From: Palsa-1033 sp963735455
GTDB taxonomy: Bacteria > Chloroflexota > Limnocylindria > Limnocylindrales > CSP1-4
DNA: 64,000 bases
Assembly (NCBI GenBank): GCA_963735455.1
Contig: CAVTKZ010000004.1
Span: forward strand, 372,001 to 436,000
Direction of reading: 5' to 3'
In this document: piece by piece, positions 32,616 to 41,084 of the stretch
Position numbering within the stretch: the first letter of the stretch is position 1
How the letters are laid out: each line of letters opens with the position of its first letter
Program-made: the position numbers and the translations under genes
Notes under the pieces: generated by a model
Databases searched by the model: none
Told to the model about the DNA's origin: nothing
The model's input: the letters and a program-made list of their open reading frames with translations, nothing else

Positions 32616-33683
32616 ATGCGCTTCGACCGGATGATCACGGCCGTCGATGCCCACGCGGCCGGCGAGCCGGGCCGGGTGATCACCGGCGGCGTCCTCGATG
32701 TCCCGGGCGCGACGATGCTCGACAAGATGGCCCACCTGCGCGACCACGCCGACGAACTGCGCAAGCTGATGCTGCGCGAGCCGCGGGGCTACCCGGCGGC
32801 CAACTGCAACCTGATTCTGCCGCCGACGATCCCCGGCGCCGACGCCGGCTACGTGATCATGGAGCAGGTCGAATACCCGGCGATGTCCGGCTCGAACACG
32901 ATCTGCGTGGTCACCGTCCTGATCGAGACGGGCATGGTCCCGGTCGTCGAGCCGGTCACCACCCTCCGGCTCGAATCGCCGGCCGGCCTGATCGAGGTCC
33001 AGGCCGAGGTTCGCGACGGCCGGGTGATGAGCGTCACGTTCCGCAACGTGCCGGCCTTCGCGGTCCATCTCGATGCGGTCGTCGAAGTGCCCCATCTGGG
33101 CTCGGTGACCGTCGACGTGGCCTGGGGCGGGATGTTCTACGTGATCGCCGACGCCGAACGGTTCGGCCTGCGGATCACGCCCGACGAGGCGCATGACATC
33201 GTCCGAATCGGCGAGATGGTCAAGCTGGCGGCCCAGGAGCAGCTGCCCGTCCGCCACCCGGTGAACCCCGAGCTGACGACCGGCGTGACGATCGCCCAGA
33301 TCTCGGGCCCGGCCCATGCCCCCGGCTCGGCCCGTCGCAACGCGGTGATCGTGTCGACCGGCCAGGCCTCCTGGGACCGGCCCGAGAGCTGGACCGGCGC
33401 GATCGATCGCTCGCCGTGCGGCACCGGCACCAGCGCCAAGATGGCCTGCGAGCACGCCCGGGGACGGCTGGGCCTGGACCAGCCCTTCGTCCACGAGGGG
33501 ATCCTGGGCACAACCTTCACCGGCCGGCTGGTCGCCCAGACCAAGGTCGGCGACTACCCGGCGGTGATCCCCACGATCAGCGGCCGGGCCTGGATCACCG
33601 GCTTCGCCCAGTACGTCGTGGCGCCCGACGACCCGTTCCCGACTGGCTACACCCTCACCGACATCTGGGCGTCGGCGACCTAG
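32616..33683 (+). CDS. proline racemase/hydroxyproline epimerase-dehydratase superfamily enzyme with Ser-Cys pair
   Basis: 355 aa. The fold's conserved stretches are ITAVDAHAAGEPGRVITGG and the two catalytic-residue loops: EYPAMSGSNT (Ser91 in place of the usual first Cys) and DRSPCGTGTSA (Cys268). True proline racemases and 4-hydroxyproline epimerases have Cys at both positions; members with other pairs include 3-hydroxyproline dehydratases. Activity on proline or hydroxyproline, as epimerase or dehydratase, cannot be decided. It may feed the DapA-like and aldehyde dehydrogenase genes of the region (inference). Its stop overlaps that of the next gene on the minus strand. Confidence 0.85.
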   Translation: MRFDRMITAVDAHAAGEPGRVITGGVLDVPGATMLDKMAHLRDHADELRKLMLREPRGYPAANCNLILPPTIPGADAGYVIMEQVEYPAMSGSNTICVVTVLIETGMVPVVEPVTTLRLESPAGLIEVQAEVRDGRVMSVTFRNVPAFAVHLDAVVEVPHLGSVTVDVAWGGMFYVIADAERFGLRITPDEAHDIVRIGEMVKLAAQEQLPVRHPVNPELTTGVTIAQISGPAHAPGSARRNAVIVSTGQASWDRPESWTGAIDRSPCGTGTSAKMACEHARGRLGLDQPFVHEGILGTTFTGRLVAQTKVGDYPAVIPTISGRAWITGFAQYVVAPDDPFPTGYTLTDIWASAT

Positions 33684-34168
33684 AACTGCGGCTTGACCGC
33701 CATGAAGAAGACGATCAGGACGAGCAGGACGGTCAGGAAGATGCCCCCGTTCTGGGCCCGCGCGGCGAGGGCCAGAAAGGCTGGTGGCGGCGGGCCGGGC
33801 GGGGTGCCTGGCGCCGGCGCCGGCGCCGACTCGACGAGATGGATCATCGACTCGACCGTCCGCGCCTGGACCAGGATCGCGAAGCTGATGGCGATCACGT
33901 ACAGGATGATTCCGGCCAGCAACCAGTGGGCCGCGATCACGTCGAAGCCGACGGTCCAGATCAGGCCGATCCCGGTCACTGCCTGAAAGAGACCGAGCGG
34001 GATGATCAGGCGGCGCTCGATCATGTCGGTCAGCTTCAGCCCGAACAACGCGCCGGAGGGCATCGCCCGCGACTGGCTGGCGATGATCGGCAGCGTGAAC
34101 GACGGCCCGAAGGCGGCGATCGCGCCCATCACGTGCAGGAACAGGAAGATCGTGGCGAGTGGGCTCAA
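33680..34168 (-). CDS. integral membrane protein (DUF2269-like)
   Basis: 162 aa. The start is TTG 34168, chosen because GGAGGG lies six bases upstream and the conserved hydrophobic sequence LSPLATIFLFLHVMGAIAAFG begins there; the longer frame passes through direct repeats. Helices lie near 5-25, 56-78, 84-104 and the C-terminal 141-160, with a Pro/Ala-rich loop between. It resembles small DUF2269-type membrane proteins; no function is visible. Confidence 0.65.
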   Translation of the reverse strand: MSPLATIFLFLHVMGAIAAFGPSFTLPIIASQSRAMPSGALFGLKLTDMIERRLIIPLGLFQAVTGIGLIWTVGFDVIAAHWLLAGIILYVIAISFAILVQARTVESMIHLVESAPAPAPGTPPGPPPPAFLALAARAQNGGIFLTVLLVLIVFFMAVKPQF

Positions 34169-34195
34169 GTGGGTCCCTCCAGTTGCGGATCGGCT

Positions 34196-34235
34196 GGGCG
34201 CCAATTCTGCGGCCCGGCCCGGGCGCCTATTCTGC
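34196..34235. repeat. 15-bp direct repeat pair, 25 bp apart
   Basis: GGGCGCCAATTCTGC (34196-34210) and GGGCGCCTATTCTGC (34221-34235) differ at one base and are offset by 25. They lie directly upstream of the TTG-start membrane protein gene (minus strand) and could be regulator sites or contain its promoter. Confidence 0.6.
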
Positions 34236-34254
34236 AGTCCCGGAATGGGCACCG

Positions 34255-35157
34255 TCAGGCCGGATGGTAGGCCTCGGGCCCGGGCTTGATGCCGAGGCGG
34301 TCGAACAGGTCGTCAAGCTCGGCGAGAGTGGTCGCATCCAGGGTCGGTGACGGACCGCGGGTGCGGCTCGTGGCGAAGATGCCCCGGCGATGGAGGACTT
34401 CCTTGCGGATCCCGAGGCCGATCACCGGCTGCGCCTCGTACTGGATCAAGGGCAGGTAGCGATCGAAGACGAGCCCGGCAGCGCGCCGGTCGCCGGCCTC
34501 GACGCGCTCGCGGACGGCCCGCAGAATCTCGGGGTAAGCAAAGCCGGTCATCGTGCCGCAGGCGCCCCGGCCCAGCTCGCCCAGCGCCGAGACGCCACCC
34601 AGCCCGCCGAAGATGTCGAGCTCGGAGTTGCCCGCCAGCAGCCGGCCGATCTTGTACGGCGTGGGCGGGTCCTCGATCTTCATCGTCCGGCTGCCGCTGG
34701 CGCTCGCGGCAGCGAGGAGGATGCTGACCGGGATCACGACGCCCGTCGCGTTCGGCTCGTCCTGGATGACCAGGGGCAAGCCGGCGCCCGCCGCCTGGCG
34801 GAAATAGTCGGGCAGCTGGTCGAGGTTCCGAAAGAGCGGGGGAGCAGCGACCATCGCTGCGCAGGCGCCCAGCTCGCGGGCCTGGCCGGCCAGCTCGAGG
34901 GTCGCACTGACGGCGCTGCCCGAGCAGCCGACGGCGATCGGCAGCCGCCCGGCGCTCGCCTCGAAGATGGTCCGCAGGGCGGCCGCCCGCTCCGCGGCGC
35001 TGAGGGTGCCGGGCTCGGCCATCACGCCCATGACCGTCAGGCCGTCGACGCCCCAGGCAAGAACAGCTTCAACGAGCCGGCCGAGACTGGCAAGATCGAC
35101 GGCGCCGCCCGAATCGAACGGCGTCGGCACGATGTACCAGGTCCCGCGCAGCCTCAC
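34255..35157 (-). CDS. dihydrodipicolinate synthase/N-acetylneuraminate lyase family aldolase
   Basis: 300 aa with the class I aldolase barrel: GTWYIVPTPFDSGGAVDLASL at the N-terminus, GVMAEPGTLSAAER, and Schiff-base Lys160 in RTMKIED. Where true DapA has the catalytic YNxP Tyr, this protein has IQDEP (Asp133), so it is not a diaminopimelate-pathway DapA; it may be a 2-keto-3-deoxy-sugar-acid or 4-hydroxy-2-oxo-glutarate-type lyase/dehydratase. ATG 35157 overlaps the stop of the preceding GNAT gene by four bases. Confidence 0.85.
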   Translation of the reverse strand: MRLRGTWYIVPTPFDSGGAVDLASLGRLVEAVLAWGVDGLTVMGVMAEPGTLSAAERAAALRTIFEASAGRLPIAVGCSGSAVSATLELAGQARELGACAAMVAAPPLFRNLDQLPDYFRQAAGAGLPLVIQDEPNATGVVIPVSILLAAASASGSRTMKIEDPPTPYKIGRLLAGNSELDIFGGLGGVSALGELGRGACGTMTGFAYPEILRAVRERVEAGDRRAAGLVFDRYLPLIQYEAQPVIGLGIRKEVLHRRGIFATSRTRGPSPTLDATTLAELDDLFDRLGIKPGPEAYHPA

Positions 35158-35588
35158 GGCCGGGCCTTGGCGGGCGGCAGCTCCCAGGTCAGCATCACAT
35201 GGCTCGACTCGTCAGCCGTGCCGCTCGACCGGTACGTCGCGAGGGCCGCGTCGTTGTCGTTGTCGGTCAGGACCCACATGTCGTAGCAGCCCTGCGCCCG
35301 GGCGATCTCGAGCAGCCCGCCGACGAGCGCCTTGCCAATCCCGCGCCGCCGGAATGGCTCATCGACGGCCAGCTCGTACAGGAACATCTCGGTGCCCTTG
35401 TCCGGGTGGGTCAGCTCAACGCCGCTGACGAAGCCGGCCGGCGAGTCGTCCTCGAAGGCCATCAGGAGATGGTGGCCGGGGGTGCCGAGGAAGCGCTCGG
35501 CCGTCGCCAGGTCGGGCGGGGAGTCAAAAAGGTGGCCGGCGGCCACGATCGTCGGACCTTCGCCAGGCTGGATGGCCCGGATCGTCAT
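35154..35588 (-). CDS. GNAT acetyltransferase resembling the AAC(3)-I group
   Basis: 144 aa. The acetyl-CoA-binding region is MFLYELAVDEPFRRRGIGKALVGGLLEIARAQGCYDMWVLTDNDNDAALATYRSSG, with the R/QxxGxG/A loop. The layout (E-Y-LAV...RRxGIG...A...Y..G) resembles aminoglycoside 3-N-acetyltransferase type I proteins. The resemblance is structural; most such chromosomal GNATs do not give resistance. ATG 35588 follows GGAG; the gene is coupled to the DapA-like gene. Confidence 0.78.
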   Translation of the reverse strand: MTIRAIQPGEGPTIVAAGHLFDSPPDLATAERFLGTPGHHLLMAFEDDSPAGFVSGVELTHPDKGTEMFLYELAVDEPFRRRGIGKALVGGLLEIARAQGCYDMWVLTDNDNDAALATYRSSGTADESSHVMLTWELPPAKARP

Positions 35589-35794
35589 CTCGTCATCTCC
35601 GCCCTAGTCTGCCACGGACCCACCGCAATCCGTCCGGACCGGTGCCTGCCGCCCACGCTCAAACGTGCTTGCAGAACGCACCGGGTCCGCGGACTTCCGG
35701 ATACGGCCGGGCGGCTTGTTCGTCTGCCACGATCCGGGGAGTTCCATGGCCGACGAGACGTTAGGGCGAGCCGAGAGATCCTGGGGGGAAACGG

Positions 35795-38433
35795 ATGCGT
35801 TCATCTAATTCCGTGAGAAACCTGCTCCTGGCAGGGGTCATCGCGGTTCTCGTAATCCTTCTCGGATTCGGGTCAACGAGGTTGATCTCGAATACGGGCG
35901 TCGCCGGAGCGGCCGGCCCAGCCGGCTCGCCTGGCGCGACCGGCCAGCGTGGCCCGGCGGGCGGGAACGGCGCCAATGGTGCCAACGGCACGAATGGCAA
36001 GGACGGCGCCGACGGCGCCGACGGCGCGGACGGCTTCAACGGGAGCCGGGGCGCGACGGGCGCGACCGGCCCGGCCGGACCTGGCGGCGGAACCAACGGA
36101 ACCAACGGAACCAACGGAACCAACGGAACCGACGGAACCGACGGAACCAACGGCGCCGCAGGCGCGACCGGAGCCACTGGTGTGGCCGGACCGGCCGGCG
36201 CGACGGGCGGCGCTGGCGCAACCGGAGCGGCTGGAGCTGTCGGACCGGCGGGCGCCACGGGTGCTGCCGGCGCGACGGGCGCCGCTGGCGGAGTCGGAGC
36301 GGACGGCGCGACGGGCTCGACCGGAGCCACCGGCGCAGCGGGCTCGACGGGTGCCACGGGTGCAGTCGGCGCGAATGGCGTCGCCGGCTCTGCCGGCACG
36401 AATGGCACGAATGGCATTGACGGCGCCCCGGGGGCCACTGGCGCGGTCGGCGCGACCGGTGCCACGGGCGCGGTCGGCGCCAACGGCGCTGCCGGCACGA
36501 ATGGCACGAATGGCGCCACGGGCGCTACTGGAGCCGCTGGAGCGACCGGGACGACTGGCGCTGCCGGAGCCAATGGCGCAGCCGGCGCCCCTGGAGCCGC
36601 CGGCGCAACGGGCGCAGCGGGCACCAACGGCGCCACGGGCGCTGCGGGCAATGACGGAGCCGCCGGCGCTACCGGCGCCGCGGGTACCAACGGTGCGGCG
36701 GGTGGCGCAGGAGCCACCGGCGCGACCGGAGCCACGGGCGCAACTGGGGCCGCTGGGCCGACGGGCGCCGCAGGAACGAATGGCACAGACGGAGCAACTG
36801 GCGCAACCGGTTCAGTCGGCGCACCGGGCGCGGCTGGCGCAACCGGAGCCACCGGCGCAACCGGGGCCGCTGGCCCGACGGGCGCCGCCGGAGCCAACGG
36901 GATTGACGGCGCACCCGGTGCCACCGGAGCTCCCGGAGCTACCGGTGCCGCGGGCACGAACGGAACGAACGGCACGAACGGAGTCGACGGCGCAGTAGGC
37001 GCGACCGGCGCCGCCGGCCCGATGGGCGCTACCGGCGCCGCGGGGACGAACGGAACGAACGGGACCAACGGCGTCGATGGCGCCACCGGTCCGACAGGAC
37101 CTACGGGTCCCCAGGGCGATCCAGGTGGACCGGTTGGGCCCCAGGGTCCTCAGGGTCCCCAGGGCATCACCGGCGACACCGGTGACACCGGCGCCTCGGG
37201 CGCTCCGGGTGCGGCTGGCGCACGCGGACCCGCAGGAGCCACCGGCGCCGCAGGGCCTACCGGAGCGACCGGTTCAGCTGGGGCCACTGGCGCACCGGGC
37301 GCAACCGGCGCAACGGGATCGACCGGCGCTGCCGGTCCGACGGGCGCCGCTGGCACCGATGGAACCAACGGCATCGATGGTAACAACGGTGCACCTGGCA
37401 CCGACGGTGCCCCGGGCATCGACGGAACCAACGGCACCAACGGCATCGATGGCCAAAACGGTCAGGATGGTGCCCCGGGCGCCGCTGGCACCGACGGAAC
37501 CAACGGCACCAACGGCATCGACGGCCAAAACGGCCAGGATGGTGCCCCGGGCACCGACGGAACCAACGGCACCAACGGCATCGATGGCCAAAACGGTCAG
37601 GATGGTGCCCCGGGCATCGCAACGGCACCAACGGCACCAACGGCATCGACGGAACCAACGGTGCCCCGGGCATCGACGGAACCAACGGCACCAACGGCCT
37701 CGATGGCAGCAATGGATCCAACGGCCAGGACGGCGCTGACGGAGCAACCGGCGCTGCCGGTCCGATGGGCTCGCCCGGCCTCGACGGCACCAATGGCACC
37801 AACGGCAGCGATGGCGCCACTGGCAGCACCGGGCCGGCCGGACCCACTGGAGCACAGGGCGTCCAGGGCGACACCGGTCCCCAGGGTGCGACGGGCGATC
37901 CGGGAGGTCCAGTCGGACCGCAAGGACCGCAGGGTGAGCAGGGCCTTACCGGCGACACCGGCGCCACCGGCGCCTCAGGCGCTCCTGGCGCCGCCGGCGC
38001 ACGGGGTACCGCGGGGACCAACGGAACGAACGGAACCAATGGCGCAACCGGCGCAACCGGATCTCCCGGAGCTGCTGGAGCCACTGGTGCTCCAGGCGCG
38101 ATGGGCGCCACCGGAGCAACGGGAGCAACCGGAGCAGCAGGTGCCGTCGGAGCCGATGGGGCTCGCGGAGCCACGGGCGCTGACGGGACGAGCGGTTCCG
38201 CCGGAGCCGCCGGCGCAACTGGCCCCGCAGGACCAGCCGGAGCCGACGGGGCCCCGGGCGCGGCCGGTGCCGCTGGAGTCAACGGGACCTCGGTCACGAT
38301 GACCTCAATTCCGTCGAGTGACACCTCAAGGTGTGGCGGAAACGGCGGCGCAGAGCTCCAGATGCTCAACGCTGCCGGCGACCCAACGGGCAGCCCGATC
38401 GACATCTGCAACGGGGGGCTTTCCCCGGGCTGA
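35795..38433 (+). CDS. collagen-like (Gly-X-Y) surface protein, reading frame broken near 37619
   Basis: N-terminal anchor/signal (RNLLLAGVIAVLVILLGF), then GVAGAAGPAGSPGATG and roughly 800 residues of perfect Gly-X-Y triplets dominated by GAT, GTN, GAA and GID units. The frame runs to about 37618 (GAPGI), then the triplets continue in the next frame from 37621 (NGTNGTNGIDGTNG) to 38433. Inserting seven bases at the break would restore GIDGTNGTN, so a 7-base repeat-slip deletion is likely. The C-terminal module (TSRCGGNGGAELQ...DICNGG) with two Cys ends the protein. It is probably an extracellular, triple-helix-forming fibre. A GGGGGG-rich site precedes the ATG and a strong terminator follows. 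Confidence 0.88.
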
Positions 38434-38461
38434 GGCCCGTGGGCAGTCCTTCGCATACGAG

Positions 38462-38497
38462 AAGAGCCCCGGGTCACCCGGGGCTCTTTCCTTGTCC
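38462..38497 (+). terminator. intrinsic terminator after collagen-like gene
   Basis: AAGAGCCCCGGG (38462-38473), a TCA loop and CCCGGGGCTCTT (38477-38488) form a perfect 12-bp hairpin, followed by a short T-rich run. It isolates the collagen-like gene from the PadR-PspC unit. Confidence 0.9.
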
Positions 38498-38528
38498 CCG
38501 ATTCTCGACCCCAGGGCTTGACTGCCTC

Positions 38529-38558
38529 TTGACAGGCCGTGCCGCAGCCTGCTACCTT
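38529..38558 (+). promoter_or_regulatory. promoter of padR-pspC
   Basis: TTGACA (38529-38534) and TACCTT (38553-38558) with an 18-base spacer. One of the few consensus -35/-10 pairs I can see in the window. The -10 is covered by the operator candidate. Confidence 0.65.
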
Positions 38559-38573
38559 GGGCTAGAAAGGTAG
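38552..38573. promoter_or_regulatory. PadR operator candidate
   Basis: CTACCTT (38552-38558) and AAGGTAG (38567-38573), perfect 7-bp inverted arms with an 8-base centre, overlapping the -10 hexamer and lying just before the PadR start at 38582. Fits autorepression. Confidence 0.6.
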
Positions 38574-38581
38574 TAGAGCCA

Positions 38582-38902
38582 ATGCAAGACTCAAAGCTTG
38601 GGCCGCTGCGCAAGGGACTCCTGGAGTTCCTGATCCTCGAGATCGTCTCGGCGGGCGACGTCTATGTGGCGGACATCCTGGGGCGCCTGGCCACGACCGA
38701 CTTCGCCACCCGCGAGGGGACCCTCTACCCGCTGCTGAGCAAGATGCGGAGCGAGGGCCTGCTCGACTACGACTGGCGTGAGTCGGCGGCGGGGCCGCCG
38801 CGCAAGTACTACCGCCTGACCGACGCAGGACGAGCCCAGCTCGCGCATTTCCGAGCGTATTGGGCCTCGCTGACCTCACTCATCGACGAACTGGGAAGGT
38901 GA
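38582..38902 (+). CDS. PadR-family transcriptional regulator
   Basis: 106 aa, short PadR subtype. The winged helix is LLEFLILEIVSAGDVYVADILGRLATTDFATREGTLYPLLSKMRSEGLLDYDWRESAAGPPRKYYRLTDAGRAQL, with the family-specific EGTLYPLL and PPRKYYxLT motifs. It lies three bases ahead of the pspC-type gene and has its own promoter with an overlapping inverted repeat. PadR regulators paired with PspC/DUF1700-type membrane proteins are a recurrent two-gene module in envelope-stress contexts. Confidence 0.93.
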   Translation: MQDSKLGPLRKGLLEFLILEIVSAGDVYVADILGRLATTDFATREGTLYPLLSKMRSEGLLDYDWRESAAGPPRKYYRLTDAGRAQLAHFRAYWASLTSLIDELGR

Positions 38903-38905
38903 ATC

Positions 38906-39628
38906 ATGGATAAGACGGCCGTCATCAGCCTGAACGGGCATAGCGAGCAGTTCCGACTCGATGGTGACGCATATGACCTGCTCTCGAGCTATCTCGATCG
39001 GGCGGCGGGGCGGTTGCCGCAGGGTTCCGATCGGGTGGAGGTCCTGGGTGACCTGGAGCGCTCCGTCGGGGACAAGCTCGTGGCCGCCCTCGGCTCCGAG
39101 GACCGGGTGGTCACCGCCACCGACATCGAGGCGATCGTCGAGGAGATCGGCGGGGTCGAGGCCGACGGCGAAGGCGACCAGGGGCCGGGTGCGGGCCTGC
39201 TCCCGCGCCGGCTGCGGAGCCTCCACCGGATCCGGGCGGGCAAGCAGCTCGCCGGCGTGTGCACCGGCATCGCCGCGTACGCCGACCTGGACGTCAGCTG
39301 GGTGCGCCTCGGATTCCTCGCCGCGTCCGTCCTGACCGCGGGCATCGTCGCAGTGCTCTACATCCTGCTGGCCTTTGTCCTGCCGATCACCCCGACGGCC
39401 GACAGCCCGGTCCCGCAGCGTGATCGCCGCCTCGAGCGGATCCGGGAGGGCCAGCAGATTGCCGGCGTGTGCAATGGGCTGGCCGCCTACGCCGAGATCG
39501 ATGTCAACTGGGTTCGAGCCCTGTTCCTGCTCGCGACGGCCGTCACGGCCGGCGGCTTCCTGCTGGTCTATGCCGCCCTGGCGTTCATGCTGCCGATCCG
39601 CGCGGCGCGCCCGATCTCGGGCCGGTAA
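38906..39628 (+). CDS. membrane protein with two PspC domains
   Basis: 240 aa. Residues 1-95 form a polar N-terminal region (Asp/Glu/Ala-rich) reminiscent of the HAAS/DUF1700-type segment found with PadR partners. Two PspC repeats follow: RIRAGKQLAGVCTGIAAYADLDVSWVRLGFL and RIREGQQIAGVCNGLAAYAEIDVNWVRALFL, each with a membrane helix pair ending in LPI. PspC proteins respond to envelope stress in E. coli; here it presumably anchors a PadR-linked envelope response. The stop is about 55 bases before tRNA-Gly. Confidence 0.85.
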   Translation: MDKTAVISLNGHSEQFRLDGDAYDLLSSYLDRAAGRLPQGSDRVEVLGDLERSVGDKLVAALGSEDRVVTATDIEAIVEEIGGVEADGEGDQGPGAGLLPRRLRSLHRIRAGKQLAGVCTGIAAYADLDVSWVRLGFLAASVLTAGIVAVLYILLAFVLPITPTADSPVPQRDRRLERIREGQQIAGVCNGLAAYAEIDVNWVRALFLLATAVTAGGFLLVYAALAFMLPIRAARPISGR

Positions 39629-39685
39629 TCGGACCATGGCCGAGGGCGCGCACGCCGTGGTAGCGTGTCGTCCTGGCCAGCCCAG

Positions 39686-39761
39686 GCGGGAGTAGCTCAG
39701 TTGGCAGAGCGTCAGCCTTCCAAGCTGAATGTCGCGAGTTCGAACCTCGTCTCCCGCTCCA
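39686..39761 (+). tRNA. tRNA-Gly (UCC anticodon)
   Basis: 76 bases. Acceptor arm GCGGGAG/CTCCCGC, D arm with AGCTCAGTTGGCAGAGC, anticodon stem TCAGC/GCTGA with TCC at 39719-39721, T arm GCGAGTTCGAACCTCGT, discriminator T and an encoded CCA (39759-39761). All standard pairings are present. Confidence 0.97.
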
Positions 39762-39775
39762 CCTCCGTCCAGTTC

Positions 39776-40225
39776 ATGGTCGAGGACCCCGGCTCGGCGG
39801 ACGCGCAATGGTGCGTCGAGCAGTATTTCGCCGAGCTGAATGCCCGGTTCCCGGGCGGCTTCAATCCGGCCCTGAGCATCTCCGCGGATCGCAGCGAGCT
39901 GACCCCGCCGGCCGGCCTCTTCCTGATCGCCCGGACGGCGGACCGGCCGGTTGGCTGCGGCGCCCTCAAGCTCCATCCCGGCGCGCCGGCCGAGCTGAAG
40001 CGGATGTGGGTCGCACCCGGAGCGCGCGGCCTCGGGCTGGGCCGCCGGATCCTGGCCGAGCTGGAGGAGCGCGCCCGGAGCGCGGGTGTCGAGATCCTCC
40101 GCCTCGAGACGAACGGGACCCTGGCCGAGGCAATCGCCCTGTATCGCAAGAGCGGCTTCGACGAGGTCCCGGCCTTCAACACCGAGCCTTATGCCCAGCA
40201 CTGGTTCGAGAAGCGGCTGGCCTGA
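39776..40225 (+). CDS. GNAT acetyltransferase
   Basis: 149 aa from ATG 39776, 14 bases past the tRNA; the longer frame runs through the tRNA and is rejected. GNAT core: AGLFLIARTADRPVGCGALKLHPGAPAELKRMWVAPGARGLGLGRRILAELEERARSAGVEILRLETNGTLAEAIALYRKSGF, with the acetyl-CoA loop (GLGLGRR) and the typical LYRKSGF end. Substrate unknown. No Shine-Dalgarno is evident. Confidence 0.82.
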   Translation: MVEDPGSADAQWCVEQYFAELNARFPGGFNPALSISADRSELTPPAGLFLIARTADRPVGCGALKLHPGAPAELKRMWVAPGARGLGLGRRILAELEERARSAGVEILRLETNGTLAEAIALYRKSGFDEVPAFNTEPYAQHWFEKRLA

Positions 40226-40234
40226 TCGGGGCGG

Positions 40235-40240
40235 TACTCT
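40235..40240 (+). promoter_or_regulatory. TACTCT -10-like element 7 bases before ATG 40248
   Basis: Leaderless-type spacing, for the methyltransferase-cyclase pair. Confidence 0.5.
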
Positions 40241-40247
40241 CAGCGCG

Positions 40248-41081
40248 ATGGACGACGCCCTCCTGGCCAATCGCGACCTGTGGAACGCCTGGACGAAGAT
40301 CAACCGGGCGTCCGCGTTCTATGACGTCGACTCGTTCCGGGACGGCCGCAACCCGATCCGGATCTCCGACTATGAGCTTGACGAAGTTGGTTCGGTCGAG
40401 GGCAAGACCCTTCTCCACCTCCAGTGCCACTTCGGCCTCGATAGCCTGTCGTGGGCCCGTCTCGGGGCGACGGTCACGGGCGCCGATTTCTCGTCGGAAG
40501 GGATCGCCACGGCGCGCAGCCTCGCTGCGGAGCTCGCAATCCCGGCGACCTTCGTGCAGGCCAACCTGTACGACCTGCCGGCCGAGCTCGACGGCCAGTT
40601 CGACGTCGTCTACACGTCCAAGGGCGTCCTCGGCTGGCTGCCCGACATCGCCGGCTGGGCGCGAGTCGTCGCGCACTTCGTGAAACCCGGAGGCTTCTTC
40701 CACATGACGGAGGTCCATCCGGTGGTCCAGGTCTTCGAGGACGAGGGAGTCGCGCCGGGCGAGCTCAAGCTGGTCTACCCGTACTGGAGCCATCGCGAGG
40801 CGATCCGGTTCGAGGTTCATGGCTCGTATGCCGATCCATCGGCGCCGACCGAGGGCCTCATGGGGCACGGCTGGGACCACTCCCTGGGCGAGATCGTCAC
40901 GGCCCTGATCGATGCCGGGCTGCGTATCGAGTTCCTGCACGAGTTCGACTTCGTCGAGTGGCCGGTCGACTTCCTGGTCGAGAGCGCTGACGGGCGCTGG
41001 CGCCTGCCACCCGGGACGGCCGGCCAGCTGCCGCTGTTCTTCTCGCTCAAGGCAGGCAAGCCGCTCGAGGGGAGCTCGTAG
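40248..41081 (+). CDS. class I SAM-dependent methyltransferase
   Basis: 277 aa. Motif I is LLHLQCHFGLDSLSWARLGATVTGADFSSEGI (the SAM-binding loop, with C-H-F-G-L-D in place of the classic GxGxG), and DVVYTSKGVLGWLPDIAGW gives motif IV. It resembles UbiE/ubiquinone-methyltransferase-like proteins without a defined substrate. The start is at ATG 40248, preceded by TACTCT at leaderless spacing. The stop is three bases before the start of the large regulator gene, so the two are probably co-transcribed. Confidence 0.83.
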   Translation: MDDALLANRDLWNAWTKINRASAFYDVDSFRDGRNPIRISDYELDEVGSVEGKTLLHLQCHFGLDSLSWARLGATVTGADFSSEGIATARSLAAELAIPATFVQANLYDLPAELDGQFDVVYTSKGVLGWLPDIAGWARVVAHFVKPGGFFHMTEVHPVVQVFEDEGVAPGELKLVYPYWSHREAIRFEVHGSYADPSAPTEGLMGHGWDHSLGEIVTALIDAGLRIEFLHEFDFVEWPVDFLVESADGRWRLPPGTAGQLPLFFSLKAGKPLEGSS

Positions 41082-41084
41082 CCG

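Noticed and set aside
35154..35588. GNAT as an aminoglycoside resistance gene
   Set aside because: Only general resemblance to AAC(3)-I; gene context is metabolic with no mobile element.
35761..37086. 441-aa minus-strand ORF made of APVAP repeats
   Set aside because: It is the antisense of the Gly-X-Y repeat region; stop-free frames are expected on both strands there, and there is no start signal or composition change.
35900..38300. Repeat region as a CRISPR array
   Set aside because: Repeats are 9-base coding triplet units without constant spacers or a leader; they are collagen-like coding sequence.
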